The position numbers and the translations under genes were made by a program. A stretch of DNA of 64,000 bases from NCBI GenBank assembly GCA_900315245.1, contig OMYJ01000006.1, positions 124,001-188,000 of the forward strand. The letters run 5' to 3'. The notes under the pieces are model-generated. The model searched no databases. It was given only the letters and a program-made list of their open reading frames with translations, and was not told where the DNA came from. How positions within the stretch are numbered: the stretch's first letter is position 1; each line of letters starts with the position of its first letter. Below, one piece after another: positions 54,319 through 62,567 of this stretch. Source of the DNA: an uncultured Bacteroidales bacterium. Lineage in GTDB: Bacteria > Bacteroidota > Bacteroidia > Bacteroidales > WCHB1-69.

Positions 54319-55263
54319 ATGCTTTCTGTACTAATTCCCATATATAATTATAATGTGCATCCGCTTGTGTCGGAGCTGCAAGCACAACTCATTGAAAGTC
54401 AAATCGACTATGAGATAATACTTGCCGATGACGCTTCATCAGATGAATCGATGCGTAATCACAATGCGCAATTGACCAAGCTTGACAACATCAAGCTCAT
54501 ACAGCTTGAGAAGAATGTCGGGCGTTCAAAAATACGCAATATGCTGGCAGATGCCGCGCAATACCCTACCTTACTGCTGATGGACTGTGACGCACGCGTC
54601 AAAAGGCGGGATTATATCGCCAATTATCTGCGGTTTTTGGCTGCAAAACAACTTGAAAACGTCAATTTTGTGGTGTTGGGTGGTCTCAGTTACCGGACAG
54701 ACGAAGAAAAATCGGACACACTCCGATACAAATATGGCATCAAGCGGGAAATACGTCCCGCCTCGGAAAGGGAACGTCAGCCCTACCGCGCTTTCACCCC
54801 GTTCAATATGCTGATAAGCAAATCGGTCTTCCAAACATGCCGTTTCGACGAGTCTCTGCGGCATTACGGCTACGAAGACACCTTCTTCGGCATAGAATTG
54901 GAACAAGCAGGAATCCCGGTGTTCCATATCGACAACGAGCTTTATCATGACGGGATTGACACCAACACGGAATTTCTGAACAAAGTGGCAGCTGGTGTTT
55001 CCAACCTTGTCAAATTACACGACAACAATAAGTTGGATGAAAATTTCAAAGATAAAAGTCCGCTTATGACCGCCTACGAAAAACTGGAAAAAGGTTTTTT
55101 CGGCAAGCTGATTCTATCTTTACTATCAAAAGGCCAAAATTGGATACGAAACATTGCATTAGACAGTAACAGTCTGTTTTTCTTAGACTTATACAAATTA
55201 TCCGTGTTACACGGCCTACTGCACAAAAAAAAATCACCTGACGCTGAAAATTTGGAACAATAA
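54319..55263 (+). CDS. Family 2 glycosyltransferase
   Basis: A 314-residue GT-A fold enzyme. The N-terminus LSVLIPIYNYNVHPLVSEL, EIILADDASSDES (nucleotide-binding Asp pair), LEKNVGRSKIRN and LLLMDCDARVKR (DxD-like) are GT2 hallmarks. FTPFNMLISKSVFQTCRFDESLRHYGYEDTFFGIELEQ carries the catalytic-base ED motif. It transfers a sugar from an NDP-sugar to an unknown acceptor, probably in surface glycan synthesis. No other glycan genes are near. It is likely monocistronic. Confidence 0.9.
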   Translation: MLSVLIPIYNYNVHPLVSELQAQLIESQIDYEIILADDASSDESMRNHNAQLTKLDNIKLIQLEKNVGRSKIRNMLADAAQYPTLLLMDCDARVKRRDYIANYLRFLAAKQLENVNFVVLGGLSYRTDEEKSDTLRYKYGIKREIRPASERERQPYRAFTPFNMLISKSVFQTCRFDESLRHYGYEDTFFGIELEQAGIPVFHIDNELYHDGIDTNTEFLNKVAAGVSNLVKLHDNNKLDENFKDKSPLMTAYEKLEKGFFGKLILSLLSKGQNWIRNIALDSNSLFFLDLYKLSVLHGLLHKKKSPDAENLEQ

Positions 55264-55277
55264 CACCATTTTTTTTC

Positions 55278-55285
55278 TACTTTTG
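55278..55285 (+). promoter_or_regulatory. Promoter -7 box of mscL
   Basis: TACTTTTG followed by C, 32 bp before the ATG. Confidence 0.65.
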
Positions 55286-55316
55286 CACTTTCAATCATCT
55301 TTAAAAATTTACAGTT

Positions 55317-55748
55317 ATGGGATTTATCAAAGAATTTAAGGAATTTGCGTTGAAAGGCAACGTGATGGACATGGCCATCGGTGTGATCATCGGCGGCGCA
55401 TTCGGTAAAATCGTCACCTCTTTAGTGAACGACATCCTCATGCCTCTGATTGGCGCGCTCATCGGCAACGTCAATTTCACGACATTGTCGGCGACGCTCC
55501 GCGCTCCGCAGCTCAACGACGCGGGCGAAGTGGTGAAAGAAGCCGTGACGCTGAACTACGGCAACTTCATCCAGGTGACCATCGACTTCCTGATCGTGGC
55601 GCTCTGTATCTTCGGCGTGATCAAGCTGATCAACAAGGCCACCAACCTGGTGAAGAAACAAGAAGAGGAAGCTCCGGCTCCCGCTCCAGAACCAAGTGCT
55701 GAGGAGAAGCTGCTCACCGAAATCCGCGACCTGCTGAAGACCAAGTAA
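55317..55748 (+). CDS. mscL: Large-conductance mechanosensitive channel MscL
   Basis: A 143-residue Msc[51 protein letters not shown] gives the amphipathic N-terminus and TM1 pore helix. A periplasmic loop follows, then TM2 ([27 protein letters not shown]) and a C-terminal helical bundle ([16 protein letters not shown]). It opens at near-lytic tension to release solutes. Together with the MscS-family channel at 9684 it provides the osmotic safety valves of the cell. It has its own promoter and terminator. Confidence 0.97.
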   Translation: MGFIKEFKEFALKGNVMDMAIGVIIGGAFGKIVTSLVNDILMPLIGALIGNVNFTTLSATLRAPQLNDAGEVVKEAVTLNYGNFIQVTIDFLIVALCIFGVIKLINKATNLVKKQEEEAPAPAPEPSAEEKLLTEIRDLLKTK

Positions 55749-55769
55749 GGATTTCACCTGATCAAAAAG

Positions 55770-55801
55770 AAAAAGTCCGGGGTTCACTCCGGGCTTTTTT
55801 C
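55770..55801 (+). terminator. Rho-independent terminator of mscL
   Basis: AAAAAGTCCGG / CCGGGCTTTTT (11 bp with one G-T) followed by T-rich sequence. Confidence 0.85.
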
Positions 55802-55840
55802 TTTTTATTCACGACCATAAGAAAATCCAAGAAAAATCCC

Positions 55841-55848
55841 TATTTTTG
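55841..55848 (+). promoter_or_regulatory. Promoter -7 box of the CCA-adding enzyme gene
   Basis: TATTTTTG followed by CACC, 48 bp before the ATG. Confidence 0.6.
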
Positions 55849-55896
55849 CACCAAAATTAAAAACATCGGCAAACAGCTGTAACTAAATATCATATA

Positions 55897-57324
55897 ATGT
55901 CTTACGAGAAACACCTCACCCATCCCATTTACGCTTTCGTGCGGCAGGCGGCCGACGAACTCGGCTATGACGCCTACGTGGTGGGCGGTGTGGTTCGCGA
56001 CATCATCATGCACCGCCACAACACGGACATCGACATCGTCACCGTGGGCAGTGGCATCGAACTGGCCACCCGCACGGCCGCACTCATCTCGCCCGACATA
56101 CACGTCAACGTCTATCGCAACTTCGGGACGGCTCAGTTCAACTTCGAAGGGAGCATCATCGAGTTTGTGGGCGCACGGCGGGAATCCTACAATCGCGACT
56201 CCCGCAAACCCATTGTCGAGGACGGCACCCTCGAGGACGACCAGCTGCGCCGCGACTTTACCATCAACGCCATGGCCATCGCCCTCAACGGCGACCACAT
56301 ATTCGAGCTGATTGATCCGTTCGACGGCCTGCAAGACATCGCCGATAAAATCATCCGCACCCCCTGCGACCCCGACCGCACCTTCTCCGACGACCCGCTG
56401 CGCATGATGCGCGCCGTACGTTTCGCCTCCCAACTCAACTTCACCATCTATCCGGAAACTTTCGAGGCTATCCAGCGCAATGCTGAACGTTTAGACATCA
56501 TCTCCGAGGAGCGCATTATGGAGGAGTTCAACAAGATCCTGCACTGCATCCGCCCGTCAAGAGGCATCCAACTGCTGGACAAGAGCGGTCTTCTGGAGCG
56601 TTTCCTCCCCGAAATCATCGCACTGAAAGGTGTGCAGAACATTAACGGGAAAGGCCATAAAGACAACTACTTACACACTCTTGAAGTGGTGGATAACATC
56701 GCAATGAGTTCCACGAATGTATGGTTGGTCTGGGCGGCTCTGCTCCATGACATCGCCAAACCTGTCACCAAACGGTTTGACCCGGTTCACGGCTGGACAT
56801 TCCACGGACATGAAGTGGTGGGTGCCAAAATGGCCTCGAAAATCTTTCACAGACTGAAACTTCCTGTCAACGAACGACTTAAATATGTCCAGAAGCTCAT
56901 CAACCTGCACTTGCGTCCCATCGCCTTGGTGGAGGACAACATCACCGACTCCGCGGTGAGACGGCTGCTTTTCGAGGCCGGAGACGACATCGACGACCTG
57001 ATGATGCTTTGCGAGGCCGATATCACCTCCAAAAACTCTGACAAAATCAAACGTTTTCACCGGAACTTTGAAATTGTACGGCAGAAATTAGTGGAAATAG
57101 AGGAGAAAGACCGTTTGCGCAACTGGCAGCCGCCAGTCAGCGGTGAAGACATCATGACGGCGTTCAATTTGCAGCCAAGCCGCATGGTCGGTGACATCAA
57201 AGACGCGGTTTGCGACGCCATATTAGACGGTGACATCGAGAACACCCGCGAGGCAGCATACGCCTTCATGTTGGAAACCGGCATCAAATTCGGACTTACC
57301 CCCACAAACAATCAACCTCTATGA
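55897..57324 (+). CDS. cca: CCA tRNA nucleotidyltransferase with HD domain
   Basis: A 475-residue class II nucleotidyltransferase. It has GGVVRDIIM and NTDIDIVTVG with the metal-binding Asp pair, then RRDFTINAMAI and the PFDGLQDI and DDPLRMMRAVRFA motifs that read C and A without a template. An HD phosphohydrolase domain follows (HTLEVVDNIA, WAALLHDIAKP, H in TFHGHEVVGA). It adds or repairs the 3' CCA of tRNAs; the tRNA-fMet in this window has no encoded CCA and would need it. The stop overlaps the DUF4296 gene (ATGA). Confidence 0.93.
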   Translation: MSYEKHLTHPIYAFVRQAADELGYDAYVVGGVVRDIIMHRHNTDIDIVTVGSGIELATRTAALISPDIHVNVYRNFGTAQFNFEGSIIEFVGARRESYNRDSRKPIVEDGTLEDDQLRRDFTINAMAIALNGDHIFELIDPFDGLQDIADKIIRTPCDPDRTFSDDPLRMMRAVRFASQLNFTIYPETFEAIQRNAERLDIISEERIMEEFNKILHCIRPSRGIQLLDKSGLLERFLPEIIALKGVQNINGKGHKDNYLHTLEVVDNIAMSSTNVWLVWAALLHDIAKPVTKRFDPVHGWTFHGHEVVGAKMASKIFHRLKLPVNERLKYVQKLINLHLRPIALVEDNITDSAVRRLLFEAGDDIDDLMMLCEADITSKNSDKIKRFHRNFEIVRQKLVEIEEKDRLRNWQPPVSGEDIMTAFNLQPSRMVGDIKDAVCDAILDGDIENTREAAYAFMLETGIKFGLTPTNNQPL

Positions 57325-57734
57325 AGCGATTCGCACATATCCTATTCATTACCATCGCTGCCGTGATGATGGTGCTTTCAGGCTGCAATGACAAGAAGAA
57401 GGTCATGAAAAAGCCTCCGCACTTGATCAACCGCATCACATTAGTCAACATTCTGGCAGAAAGCTATCTGATAGAGAGTACGTTGCAGATGACTGTACCG
57501 GATTCCATCAGCAAAGACGAACTGGCCAGAAGGTACTACAAAGACCTGTTCGACCGCTACCATATCACCAGCGAGCAGTTCGAGTCGTCGGTGGCCTATT
57601 ACGTAAGCGAAGAGAAGTCTGCTGAGAAATTGCTCAGTGACGCTTCCGCCCTGATTGTAAACAAGAAAAACGAAATGATGATTGACGAGTCCAATTCAAC
57701 AATAACCACCGATAATCAAACTATTAACCATTAA
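57321..57734 (+). CDS. DUF4296 lipoprotein
   Basis: A 137-residue lipoprotein: signal MKRFAHILFITIAAVMMVLSGC with the lipidated Cys at 22, then the DUF4296 body (LINRITLVNILAESYLIESTLQM, DELARRYYKDLFDRYHITSEQFESSVAYYV). DUF4296 is a Bacteroidota-specific family of unknown function with a helical fold. It overlaps the cca gene by 4 bp and precedes the MutS-type gene by 30 bp, so the three are probably co-transcribed. Confidence 0.88.
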   Translation: MKRFAHILFITIAAVMMVLSGCNDKKKVMKKPPHLINRITLVNILAESYLIESTLQMTVPDSISKDELARRYYKDLFDRYHITSEQFESSVAYYVSEEKSAEKLLSDASALIVNKKNEMMIDESNSTITTDNQTINH

Positions 57735-57764
57735 TTCACACAGTCATCTTCAAGAGTTGGAAAT

Positions 57765-59132
57765 ATGCTATTTAAAAACGCCTTTGAGCAACAACCCACT
57801 TTGCGATTCGTTTACGAAAAGCTCCAGTTCTACTCTGTGCTGGGGCGGCAATTTCTGTTGAATCAGCCTTTTATCACTGATTCGGACACCCTTTCCGCAG
57901 AGCATGAACGTTTGTCGGAGGTTATGGTGCTTTGGCAGGACACCACCCTCAAGCCGGTGTTTTCGCATCTGAGCCAGCAAATCCACCAACTCAACAATAT
58001 CGCCCCTACCCTCTCAGCATTGGAAAACGGCGCCGTTTTGGACGACATCCAACTCTTCGAAATCAAAAAAACGGCCATTCTGACCAATTTCATCGCCCAG
58101 GATGTTAAAAAACTAGGAATTTCATGGCTTGAATACCATCCCATGGAAGAGGTTATCACCATCTTGGATCCCGAGCACACGTTCATTCCCCATTTTTACG
58201 TCTATTCCGCTTACGACGAGGAACTTGCATGCCTTCGCGAGAAGATGAAGTCGGTGAACAACGCCCAAGAGATTGAGACTTACCGTTTTCAGGCGCAGCA
58301 GGTGGAAGACCGTCTGCGGGCGGAACTCAGCGACAAACTGCGACCCTATCAGGAATCGCTGTCGAAGAACCTGCGCAATACGGCATATTTGGACATGTTG
58401 ATTGCGAAGGCAAAGCTTGCTATCGAATGGAACGCATGCCGTCCGCAAATCAGTGACAGTCACGACCTTGTGGCTCTGATCAATCCGGAGATTGCGGCAT
58501 CTTTGGCACAGAAAGGGCGGAAATTCCAGCCTGTCAGCATCGCTTTCGGACAAGAGACCGTACTGGTCACGGGCGCGAACATGGCCGGCAAATCCGTTCT
58601 GTTACAATCAGTTGCCCTCGCACAACATCTTTTCCAATTCGGATTTTTCCTGCCGGCGAAATCTGCTGCATTACCCGTTGTGGATGAGATTATCACGAGC
58701 ATCGGCGACCGGCAGTCCGCACTCAGCGGCCTTTCCTCCTTTGCCGTGGAGGTGCTCACCATCGACCGCATCATCAAAACCGCACGCGAAGGCAAACGGG
58801 TGCTGGCTCTGGTGGATGAATTGGCCCGCACCACCAACCCCGACGAAGGCAAACAGATGGTCTGCGGCTTTGTCCGCATCTGTCGAAAACTCTCCCTCAC
58901 CGCCATCGTCACCACCCACTACAGCGGACTGGATGTTGATTGCAGACGACTGAGAGTCAAAGGGTTGCAAATCCCCAAAGGGGTGGATTCCCTCAGCATT
59001 GGCCACATTGCGGACTACATGGACTATTCCCTCATCGAAACGCACAATGACGATGTTCCCAAAGAGGCGTTCACCATTGCACGCCTGCTGAACGTTGATG
59101 ATGAGTTTTTAACCGCCTGCCAACAGGGTTAA
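57765..59132 (+). CDS. Orphan MutS-type ATPase (core and ATPase domains only)
   Basis: A 455-residue protein. The first ~250 residues are helical, like the MutS lever/core (FEIKKTAILTNF, AQQVEDRLRAELSDKLRPY). The ATPase follows: Walker A TGANMAGKSVLL near 273, SIGDRQSALSGLSSFAVEV, Walker B ALVDELARTTNPDEG, and TTHYSGLD. It lacks the mismatch-recognition and connector domains of MutS and the Smr nuclease of MutS2. The GANMAGKS and ELARTTNPDEG variants set this group apart; in other genomes relatives sit beside lysine 5,6-aminomutase genes (family knowledge), which I do not see here. The role is unknown. Confidence 0.85.
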   Translation: MLFKNAFEQQPTLRFVYEKLQFYSVLGRQFLLNQPFITDSDTLSAEHERLSEVMVLWQDTTLKPVFSHLSQQIHQLNNIAPTLSALENGAVLDDIQLFEIKKTAILTNFIAQDVKKLGISWLEYHPMEEVITILDPEHTFIPHFYVYSAYDEELACLREKMKSVNNAQEIETYRFQAQQVEDRLRAELSDKLRPYQESLSKNLRNTAYLDMLIAKAKLAIEWNACRPQISDSHDLVALINPEIAASLAQKGRKFQPVSIAFGQETVLVTGANMAGKSVLLQSVALAQHLFQFGFFLPAKSAALPVVDEIITSIGDRQSALSGLSSFAVEVLTIDRIIKTAREGKRVLALVDELARTTNPDEGKQMVCGFVRICRKLSLTAIVTTHYSGLDVDCRRLRVKGLQIPKGVDSLSIGHIADYMDYSLIETHNDDVPKEAFTIARLLNVDDEFLTACQQG

Positions 59133-59149
59133 TATACCCTAAAAAATTG

Positions 59150-59157
59150 TACATTTG
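59150..59157 (+). promoter_or_regulatory. Promoter -7 box of the BatA-type gene
   Basis: TACATTTG followed by CCGCC, 23 bp before the ATG. Confidence 0.6.
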
Positions 59158-59180
59158 CCGCCCATAAAAATACAAGAAGA

Positions 59181-61232
59181 ATGTCATTCACCTATCCGCT
59201 CATGCTGATTGGCCTTGCGGCCATACTGGTTCCGATAATCTTACACCTGTTCAATTTCAGACGATATAAGACCATCTACTTCTCCAATGTGAAAATGTTG
59301 GAGGACATCCAGAAGAAGACGAAAAGAGCGTCACAGATTCAGCAGCTTATCGTATTGTTGCTTAGGATTTTAGGCATCGCCTGTCTGGCTTTGGCCTTTG
59401 CACAACCGTTTCTGCATGGCAAGACCAAAACCACAAAGAAAGGCAACGTGATTTCCATTTTCGTGGACAACTCCTATTCCATGGAAGCCAACAGCAAAAA
59501 CGGATCGCGCCTGTTCGACGCGGTGGATGCCGCCAAAAGCATCGTGCAATCCTTTGATTTTGCCGACGATTTCGTGCTCACCACGCAGGATTTCTCCGGC
59601 GAGGAGTCCCACATCCTCAACAAAGACCAAATGCTCGATTTGCTCGACCGTATTGCGGTTTCTCCCAACAGTCATTCTTTCAAAGAGATACACGCTTTTG
59701 AAAAGCACACTCTTCAATCTTCCGACAAAGAGAACGTCATCCACTATTATCTCTCTGATTTCCAGAAGAACAACTTCGATATGTCCGTCTTGCGCAACGA
59801 TTCATCGGCACACGTCGGCCTCATCCCGGTTCCCGCTGAGCAACTCAGCAACGTGGCCATTGACAGCTGCTGGTTCCTGAGCCCTGTCTTCAAATTAGAC
59901 AACACTGTCACATTGATCGCCCGCATCCACAATTACGGCAGCGAAGAAGTGCAGAAAATCCCCGTGAAACTGCACGTGAACGACAAACAGAAAGCCATTG
60001 CCGCCATCGACATCATGCCCGGCGGCTATGTCGATTGCCACCTGACCTACCGTATTGACGAGGCCGGCACCAACTGCGGAAAAGTGAGCATCGAGGACGC
60101 GCCCATCACCTTTGACGACGAGCTGTTCTTCACCTACGATGTCACAGACAACAGTTCCGTTTCCGTCATCTTTGACAAAGATCCCAACCGCTTCCTGACC
60201 GCCCTTTACGGCAAGGATTCCGTGTTCACTTACCAACAGATGAACTACCAACAGATCAACTACACGCAGCTTCGCGAGAGCAACGTAGTGGTCCTCAGCG
60301 AAATACCAACCATTTCATCTGGTCTTTCCGATGAGCTGACAAAGTTCGTCAAAGCTGGCGGCACCCTGTTGGTTTTCCCCGCCGCCAAGATGGACAACAC
60401 CGTCAACAATTTCCTGAAATCCCTGAATGCTGGCTATTTCGGGAACATCGTGAAAGCCACGCTAAAATGCAAGCTGCTGAACACGGAAAGCCTCTATTTC
60501 AAGGGCGCTCTTGAATCGAATGACACCCGCATAGACATGCCCGGGACATCACAGCACTACAGCATCAACGGCGGCGGCAACGGCAGCGAAATCATCATGA
60601 GTTTGGAGGACAACTCCCCGTTGTTAGTCTCCTACGCCACTGAAAACGGGAAAGTTATCCTCTCCTCGGTGGCCATGAACGACGATTGGGGCAACGCCCA
60701 CCGTCACGCGCTGTTTTTCGTGCCGTTGCACAATATCGGCATCATGAATGCCGCACAGCAGAAACTTTACAACGTAATCGGTGTGGACCAGACACAGCGC
60801 GTCAGACTGCCCAATGACCGCTCCGACGAGGCCGTGGTGCTACGCGCCCGCAAAGGCAACGAGGAGTTCATCCCCGAACAACGTCGCTTGGGCAACGAAA
60901 CCGCCCTATTCTTCCACAACCAGGCACACACCAGCGACTGGTACGACCTAATGCGCGGCGGACAAGTCCTTGGAACTTTGGCATTTAACCTGAACCGCCG
61001 AGAGTCTGACCTCGCCTGCTATGACGAAAACGAGCTGAAGAAGATGTCGGCCGAGATGGGTGACCATGTCTCGGTCATCCCTGCCAACACCAAAAACATT
61101 GCTAAAAGCGTGAGCGACAAACTGAAAGGCAAAGCGTTATGGCCGCTGTTCCTGATCCTGTCACTGCTCTGCTTCCTCGCGGAAATCACCCTGCTGCGTT
61201 TCTGGGGCAAGCCCACGCTGAACGAGGAATAA
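59181..61232 (+). CDS. BatA-domain (aerotolerance-type) membrane protein with vWA-like domain
   Basis: A 683-residue protein. The N-terminal BatA domain (FTYPLMLIGLAAILVPIILHLFNFRRYKTIYFSNVKML and LLRILGIACLALAFAQPFL) has two membrane helices. A von Willebrand A-like domain (ISIFVDNSYSMEANSKNGSRLFDAVDAAKSI) carries a DNSYS metal site in place of DxSxS. A long periplasmic or extracytoplasmic region follows, then a C-terminal helix (ALWPLFLILSLLCFLAEITLLRFWG). Such proteins are common in Bacteroidota near MoxR/BatD genes; none is adjacent here. The last 72 bp overlap aroA tail to tail. Confidence 0.87.
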   Translation: MSFTYPLMLIGLAAILVPIILHLFNFRRYKTIYFSNVKMLEDIQKKTKRASQIQQLIVLLLRILGIACLALAFAQPFLHGKTKTTKKGNVISIFVDNSYSMEANSKNGSRLFDAVDAAKSIVQSFDFADDFVLTTQDFSGEESHILNKDQMLDLLDRIAVSPNSHSFKEIHAFEKHTLQSSDKENVIHYYLSDFQKNNFDMSVLRNDSSAHVGLIPVPAEQLSNVAIDSCWFLSPVFKLDNTVTLIARIHNYGSEEVQKIPVKLHVNDKQKAIAAIDIMPGGYVDCHLTYRIDEAGTNCGKVSIEDAPITFDDELFFTYDVTDNSSVSVIFDKDPNRFLTALYGKDSVFTYQQMNYQQINYTQLRESNVVVLSEIPTISSGLSDELTKFVKAGGTLLVFPAAKMDNTVNNFLKSLNAGYFGNIVKATLKCKLLNTESLYFKGALESNDTRIDMPGTSQHYSINGGGNGSEIIMSLEDNSPLLVSYATENGKVILSSVAMNDDWGNAHRHALFFVPLHNIGIMNAAQQKLYNVIGVDQTQRVRLPNDRSDEAVVLRARKGNEEFIPEQRRLGNETALFFHNQAHTSDWYDLMRGGQVLGTLAFNLNRRESDLACYDENELKKMSAEMGDHVSVIPANTKNIAKSVSDKLKGKALWPLFLILSLLCFLAEITLLRFWGKPTLNEE

Positions 61233-62432
61233 GTCCCGCAACAACCCCGGATAAGATTTCCGCAAACACTCCGTGTCACTGATCATTGCGTTTGGGCCGA
61301 AAAGCAAGAACGCCATCGCCAAGCGATGGTCGTGATGTGTGTCGAAAACGGGACGAGCGTCAGCAGGAGAACCCTTTCCTGCAACATGCAATTCTTCGCC
61401 ATGAAGTTCAATATCCGCGAAGGGCTGTAATTGAGTGACAATGGCTTGCAACCGGTCAGACTCCTTTAAGCGCAGATTATGGACATTTTGGAAGGTGATG
61501 TCGGCAGGAAGCAGTGCCGCCAACGTCGCCATCACGGGTACCGTATCCAAACAATCACGCACATCCAACATCATTTTGGAAATCACATCCAAAGGTTCAG
61601 CATGCAAAACAACACTTAAATCGTTTGTTGAAATAGATACTTTTAACTTATTGAACCATTGTGCGATTACACAATCTCCTTGAATAGAATTCAAAGAAAG
61701 TGGTGACAGTGATATTTCCTTTTCGGGATGCAGACGGGCGTAGGCAAACCAGAAGAGAGCAGCACTCCAGTCGCCGGATGCGCCGATGGGGATTGGGGGC
61801 ACTTCCACTCCTGGAATAGTCACGGGCCAGTCGCGGGTACAGGCCAGTGTCATCCGCAGATACGATAACGACGGGATATAGGTGGTAGTAAGGTGCAATC
61901 CCCGAAGGCCCAGCAGCGGAGCCGCCAACACCAACGCGGAAGCCATCTGCGAGGATTGGGAGGCGTCGATGGTTAACGACAAACCGTCATCAGTATTGGC
62001 ATCAGTTTTCCCAGATTGTAGAGACGCGCCATGGCACGTCTCTACGGAACGGAATTGTTTCCCTGAAATCAGCCAGCCGTCCTCTACCCTTTCAATGTCG
62101 GCACCGATACCGAGAAGCACATCCACCAAAGGCAAAATCGGGCGTAGTAACAACCGTGGCGTACCCGTAAGCAGCCATCTTCCTGGCGTGGCGGCGAGAA
62201 GCGGCATAAGGAAACGATAGGCGGCACCGCAGTCCTCCACGTTGACCACAACAGGACGAACAGACGATGGCATTGACAATGTACGCAATGCGCGGTGCGT
62301 CACCTGCACATCGTGACAATCCCCGTCGCGAAGAGGCGGAATATCGTTCCCCATCGCATACGAGAACACCATTTCTCGAATACGAAGGCTCTTGTTATCA
62401 GGAAGTTGTATATTGTACCGCATATCACTCAA
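61161..62432 (-). CDS. aroA: 3-phosphoshikimate 1-carboxyvinyltransferase (EPSP synthase)
   Basis: A 423-residue EPSP synthase. It has LPDNKSLRIREMVFSYA for the substrate-binding KS...R, VEDCGAAYRFLMPLLAA for the NxGT-type loop, SQSSQMASALVLAAPLLG, PVMATLAALLPADITF, LRLKESDRLQAIV with the catalytic Glu and Arg, and DHRLAMAFLL near the end. It joins shikimate-3-phosphate and phosphoenolpyruvate in the chorismate pathway. A second Met at codon 4 (MRYNIQL) fits better if transcription starts at the -7 box at 62441. Residues ~129-138 (VETCHGASLQ) are encoded by a 28-bp palindrome, an unusual insertion. The 3' end overlaps the BatA-type gene by 72 bp. Confidence 0.92.
   Translation of the reverse strand: MSDMRYNIQLPDNKSLRIREMVFSYAMGNDIPPLRDGDCHDVQVTHRALRTLSMPSSVRPVVVNVEDCGAAYRFLMPLLAATPGRWLLTGTPRLLLRPILPLVDVLLGIGADIERVEDGWLISGKQFRSVETCHGASLQSGKTDANTDDGLSLTIDASQSSQMASALVLAAPLLGLRGLHLTTTYIPSLSYLRMTLACTRDWPVTIPGVEVPPIPIGASGDWSAALFWFAYARLHPEKEISLSPLSLNSIQGDCVIAQWFNKLKVSISTNDLSVVLHAEPLDVISKMMLDVRDCLDTVPVMATLAALLPADITFQNVHNLRLKESDRLQAIVTQLQPFADIELHGEELHVAGKGSPADARPVFDTHHDHRLAMAFLLFGPNAMISDTECLRKSYPGLLRDLFLVQRGLAPETQQGDFREEAEQ
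62018..62045. repeat. 28-bp palindromic repeat inserted in frame in aroA
   Basis: Arms GTAGAGACG and CGTCTCTAC flank the centre CGCCATGGCA. It adds about ten codons (VETCHGASLQ) in a region of the enzyme that tolerates length change. GTAGAGACG-type palindromes are known as dispersed repeats in Bacteroidota and cyanobacteria. Confidence 0.8.
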
Positions 62433-62440
62433 TTATCGGG

Positions 62441-62448
62441 CAAAAGTA
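62441..62448 (-). promoter_or_regulatory. Promoter -7 box of aroA
   Basis: Minus-strand TACTTTTG followed by CCCG, 8 bp from the annotated ATG. It lies 12 bp from the divergent rhomboid promoter. Confidence 0.6.
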
Positions 62449-62460
62449 ATTTTTTTTGTT

Positions 62461-62468
62461 TATTTTTG
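62461..62468 (+). promoter_or_regulatory. Promoter -7 box of the rhomboid gene
   Basis: TATTTTTG followed by CAGCCG. It gives a ~95-nt leader that contains an ATTGGTTGTGGGTTATAGG tract (62483-62520). Confidence 0.6.
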
Positions 62469-62567
62469 CAGCCGCTTTTTAGAAAGGTTATTGGTTGTGG
62501 GTTATAGGTTATTGAAGCCTCAACACTTGATAACCTTGGAATTAGACAACAACGATAAAAATACAAT

